From Devosia geojensis (GTDB lineage: Bacteria > Pseudomonadota > Alphaproteobacteria > Rhizobiales > Devosiaceae): a stretch of 64,000 nt of DNA. This document shows, one piece after another, positions 62,855 to 64,000 of the stretch; the first letter of the stretch is position 1; every line of letters starts with the position of its first letter. The stretch lies in assembly GCF_000969415.1 (NCBI RefSeq), contig NZ_JZEX01000061.1:124001-188000 (forward strand), in the 5' to 3' direction. A program made the position numbers and the translations under genes. The notes beneath the pieces are model-generated. The model was not told where the DNA came from, did no database searches, and saw nothing but the letters and a program-made list of their open reading frames with translations.

Positions 62855-64000
62855 ATGCAAATCAACAGACGCAGTTTCATCGGCGGCATGGCCGCGGCCA
62901 CGGCGGGCTTGAGTCTCAGCGCCGTCATGACCGGTCACGCGTTCGCGCAGGGCACCGACACCATCAAGATCGCCTTTGCGGCGCGCGGGCTTCGCACCAT
63001 CGACCCGCATAAGTCGATCCAGGGCGTCGACAACTGGGCGATCATCGCCCTCTACGACAAGCTCGTGGACCTGCCGCGCTGGAAGTTCCCCGAGACGCAG
63101 GACGACCTGGCGCCGCGGCTTGCCACCAGCTGGTCGAGCTCGGCGGACGCCAAGACTTGGACCATCCAGCTGCGCGAGGGCGTGCAGTTCCACAAGGGAT
63201 ACGGCGAGATGACGTCGGAAGACGTCAAATACACCTTCGACCGGGCGACCGACGGCCCGCGGGTCGGGGGCGTGCGCGCCAAGTTCACCAACATCGCCAG
63301 CGTCGAGACCGACGGTCCCTATACCGTCATCTTCAACCTCGAGCAGCCCGATCCGCTGTTCCTGCTCGGCGTCCTCAGCGACTATGACGGCGCCATCATG
63401 AGCCGGAAGGCGATCGAGGAGATCGGCGAGGAAGAGATCGGCACCAATCCGGTCGGCACCGGCGTCTACATGCTGGAAACGGTGCACACCGACCCCTCGC
63501 AGGGCATAACCCTTGCGGCCAACCCCGACTATTGGGACACGCCGGCCGCAACCGCGAAGATCCAGTGCCTCTATATCGCCGACACGACCGCGCGGACGCT
63601 CGCCATCCTTTCCGGCGACGTCCACATGATCGAGGGCGTGCGTGCGCCGGGCTGGGCCGATTCCATGACCCAGCGCGATCCGAACCTCATCTTCGACGTG
63701 GTCAGCCCCGGCAGCTTCTTCACCATTCAGTTCAACCTGACCAAAGCCCCCTTCGACGACATCCGGGTGCGCCAGGCGATCTGCTACGGCATCGACCGGG
63801 ACGAGATCACCGGGGCCATCGCGCCGATCAGCAAGCGGACATACGGCCTCAATCCGCCCTCGTTCCCGGGCGGCTTCACCGCCGAAACCATCCCGGCGGA
63901 GGTCGCCTACAATTACGATCCGGAAAAGGCTAAGGCGCTGCTGGCCGAGGCCGGGTTCCCCGATGGCCTGACGTTCAGGAACGACACTTCGCAGCGCGAG
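62855..64000 (+). CDS. Family-5 ABC transporter solute-binding protein (partial at right edge)
   Basis: The first 382 codons of an SBP_bac_5 protein that continues past the window. Twin-arginine signal INRRSFIGGMAA with cleavage near FAQG (residue 32). It is colinear with the 58.7 kb protein (SADAKTWTIQLREGVQFHKGYGEMTSEDV, YIADTTARTLAILSGDVHMIEGVRAPGW), so the two are paralogues from one duplication. GGAGGATTAGGA precedes the ATG. Permease genes would be expected directly downstream, outside the window. Confidence 0.87.
   Translation, partial: MQINRRSFIGGMAAATAGLSLSAVMTGHAFAQGTDTIKIAFAARGLRTIDPHKSIQGVDNWAIIALYDKLVDLPRWKFPETQDDLAPRLATSWSSSADAKTWTIQLREGVQFHKGYGEMTSEDVKYTFDRATDGPRVGGVRAKFTNIASVETDGPYTVIFNLEQPDPLFLLGVLSDYDGAIMSRKAIEEIGEEEIGTNPVGTGVYMLETVHTDPSQGITLAANPDYWDTPAATAKIQCLYIADTTARTLAILSGDVHMIEGVRAPGWADSMTQRDPNLIFDVVSPGSFFTIQFNLTKAPFDDIRVRQAICYGIDRDEITGAIAPISKRTYGLNPPSFPGGFTAETIPAEVAYNYDPEKAKALLAEAGFPDGLTFRNDTSQRE

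Overview
The window looks like chromosomal DNA of a high-GC alphaproteobacterium of the order Hyphomicrobiales (Rhizobiales), probably Devosia-like. This is inferred from a Caulobacter-type fliF operon, a SciP homologue that is nearly identical in its core to the Caulobacter protein, rhizobial-type sugar ABC systems and a rhizobial-type L-arabinonate dehydratase. No rRNA, IS element or CRISPR array was seen. There is one tRNA gene, an elongator tRNA-Met.

Layout. 0-8 kb: the tail end of a secreted-protein gene, an ElaA-like acetyltransferase, a ROK repressor divergent from a xylF-xylH-ATPase sugar importer, and a TetR repressor with two operators in front of a small VOC protein and an alpha/beta hydrolase. 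8-21 kb: flagellar genes on the minus strand (motB, motA, flhA, flbD, fliN, fliH, fliG, fliF, then flgD, fliK), interrupted by a GST gene and the cell-cycle regulator sciP. 21-28 kb: housekeeping and stress genes: mnmA, a higBA toxin-antitoxin pair with a double operator, an ECF sigma factor coupled to a membrane-anchored von Willebrand protein, a ring-cleaving-type VOC dioxygenase, a UdgX-type uracil-DNA glycosylase and tRNA-Met.

28-53 kb: an accessory carbohydrate region that starts just after the tRNA gene. It holds a CUT1 ABC importer operon with a GHL6-type glycoside hydrolase, a GarR-like reductase, a GntR regulator, and a decayed stretch (truncated GntR, broken carboxylesterase, broken thiolase). 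Next comes a compact L-arabinose system: two cytoplasmic GH51 arabinofuranosidases, a second CUT1 importer, a LacI repressor, sugar dehydrogenase (SDR), SMP-30 lactonase, IlvD/Edd dehydratase, HpaI-type aldolase and aldehyde dehydrogenase. Four copies of a TTGCAAGCGCTTGCAA-type palindrome sit in front of lacI and every transcription unit of that system. Together they would import arabino-oligosaccharides, release L-arabinose and oxidise it non-phosphorylatively to pyruvate and glycolate.

53-64 kb: a second catabolic cluster under a GntR regulator (Ldh2-family dehydrogenase, iron alcohol dehydrogenase, aldehyde dehydrogenase, mandelate-racemase-type sugar acid dehydratase) with two paralogous family-5 solute-binding proteins and a second GHL6-type hydrolase. 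Its substrate is not evident from sequence. The last gene runs off the window.

The most notable observations are the four-operator arabinose regulon, the two GHL6 hydrolases each tied to a different importer class, the UdgX with a KRRLH variant motif, the twin operators of higBA and tetR, and a GC-rich hairpin placed directly after each sugar-binding-protein cistron.
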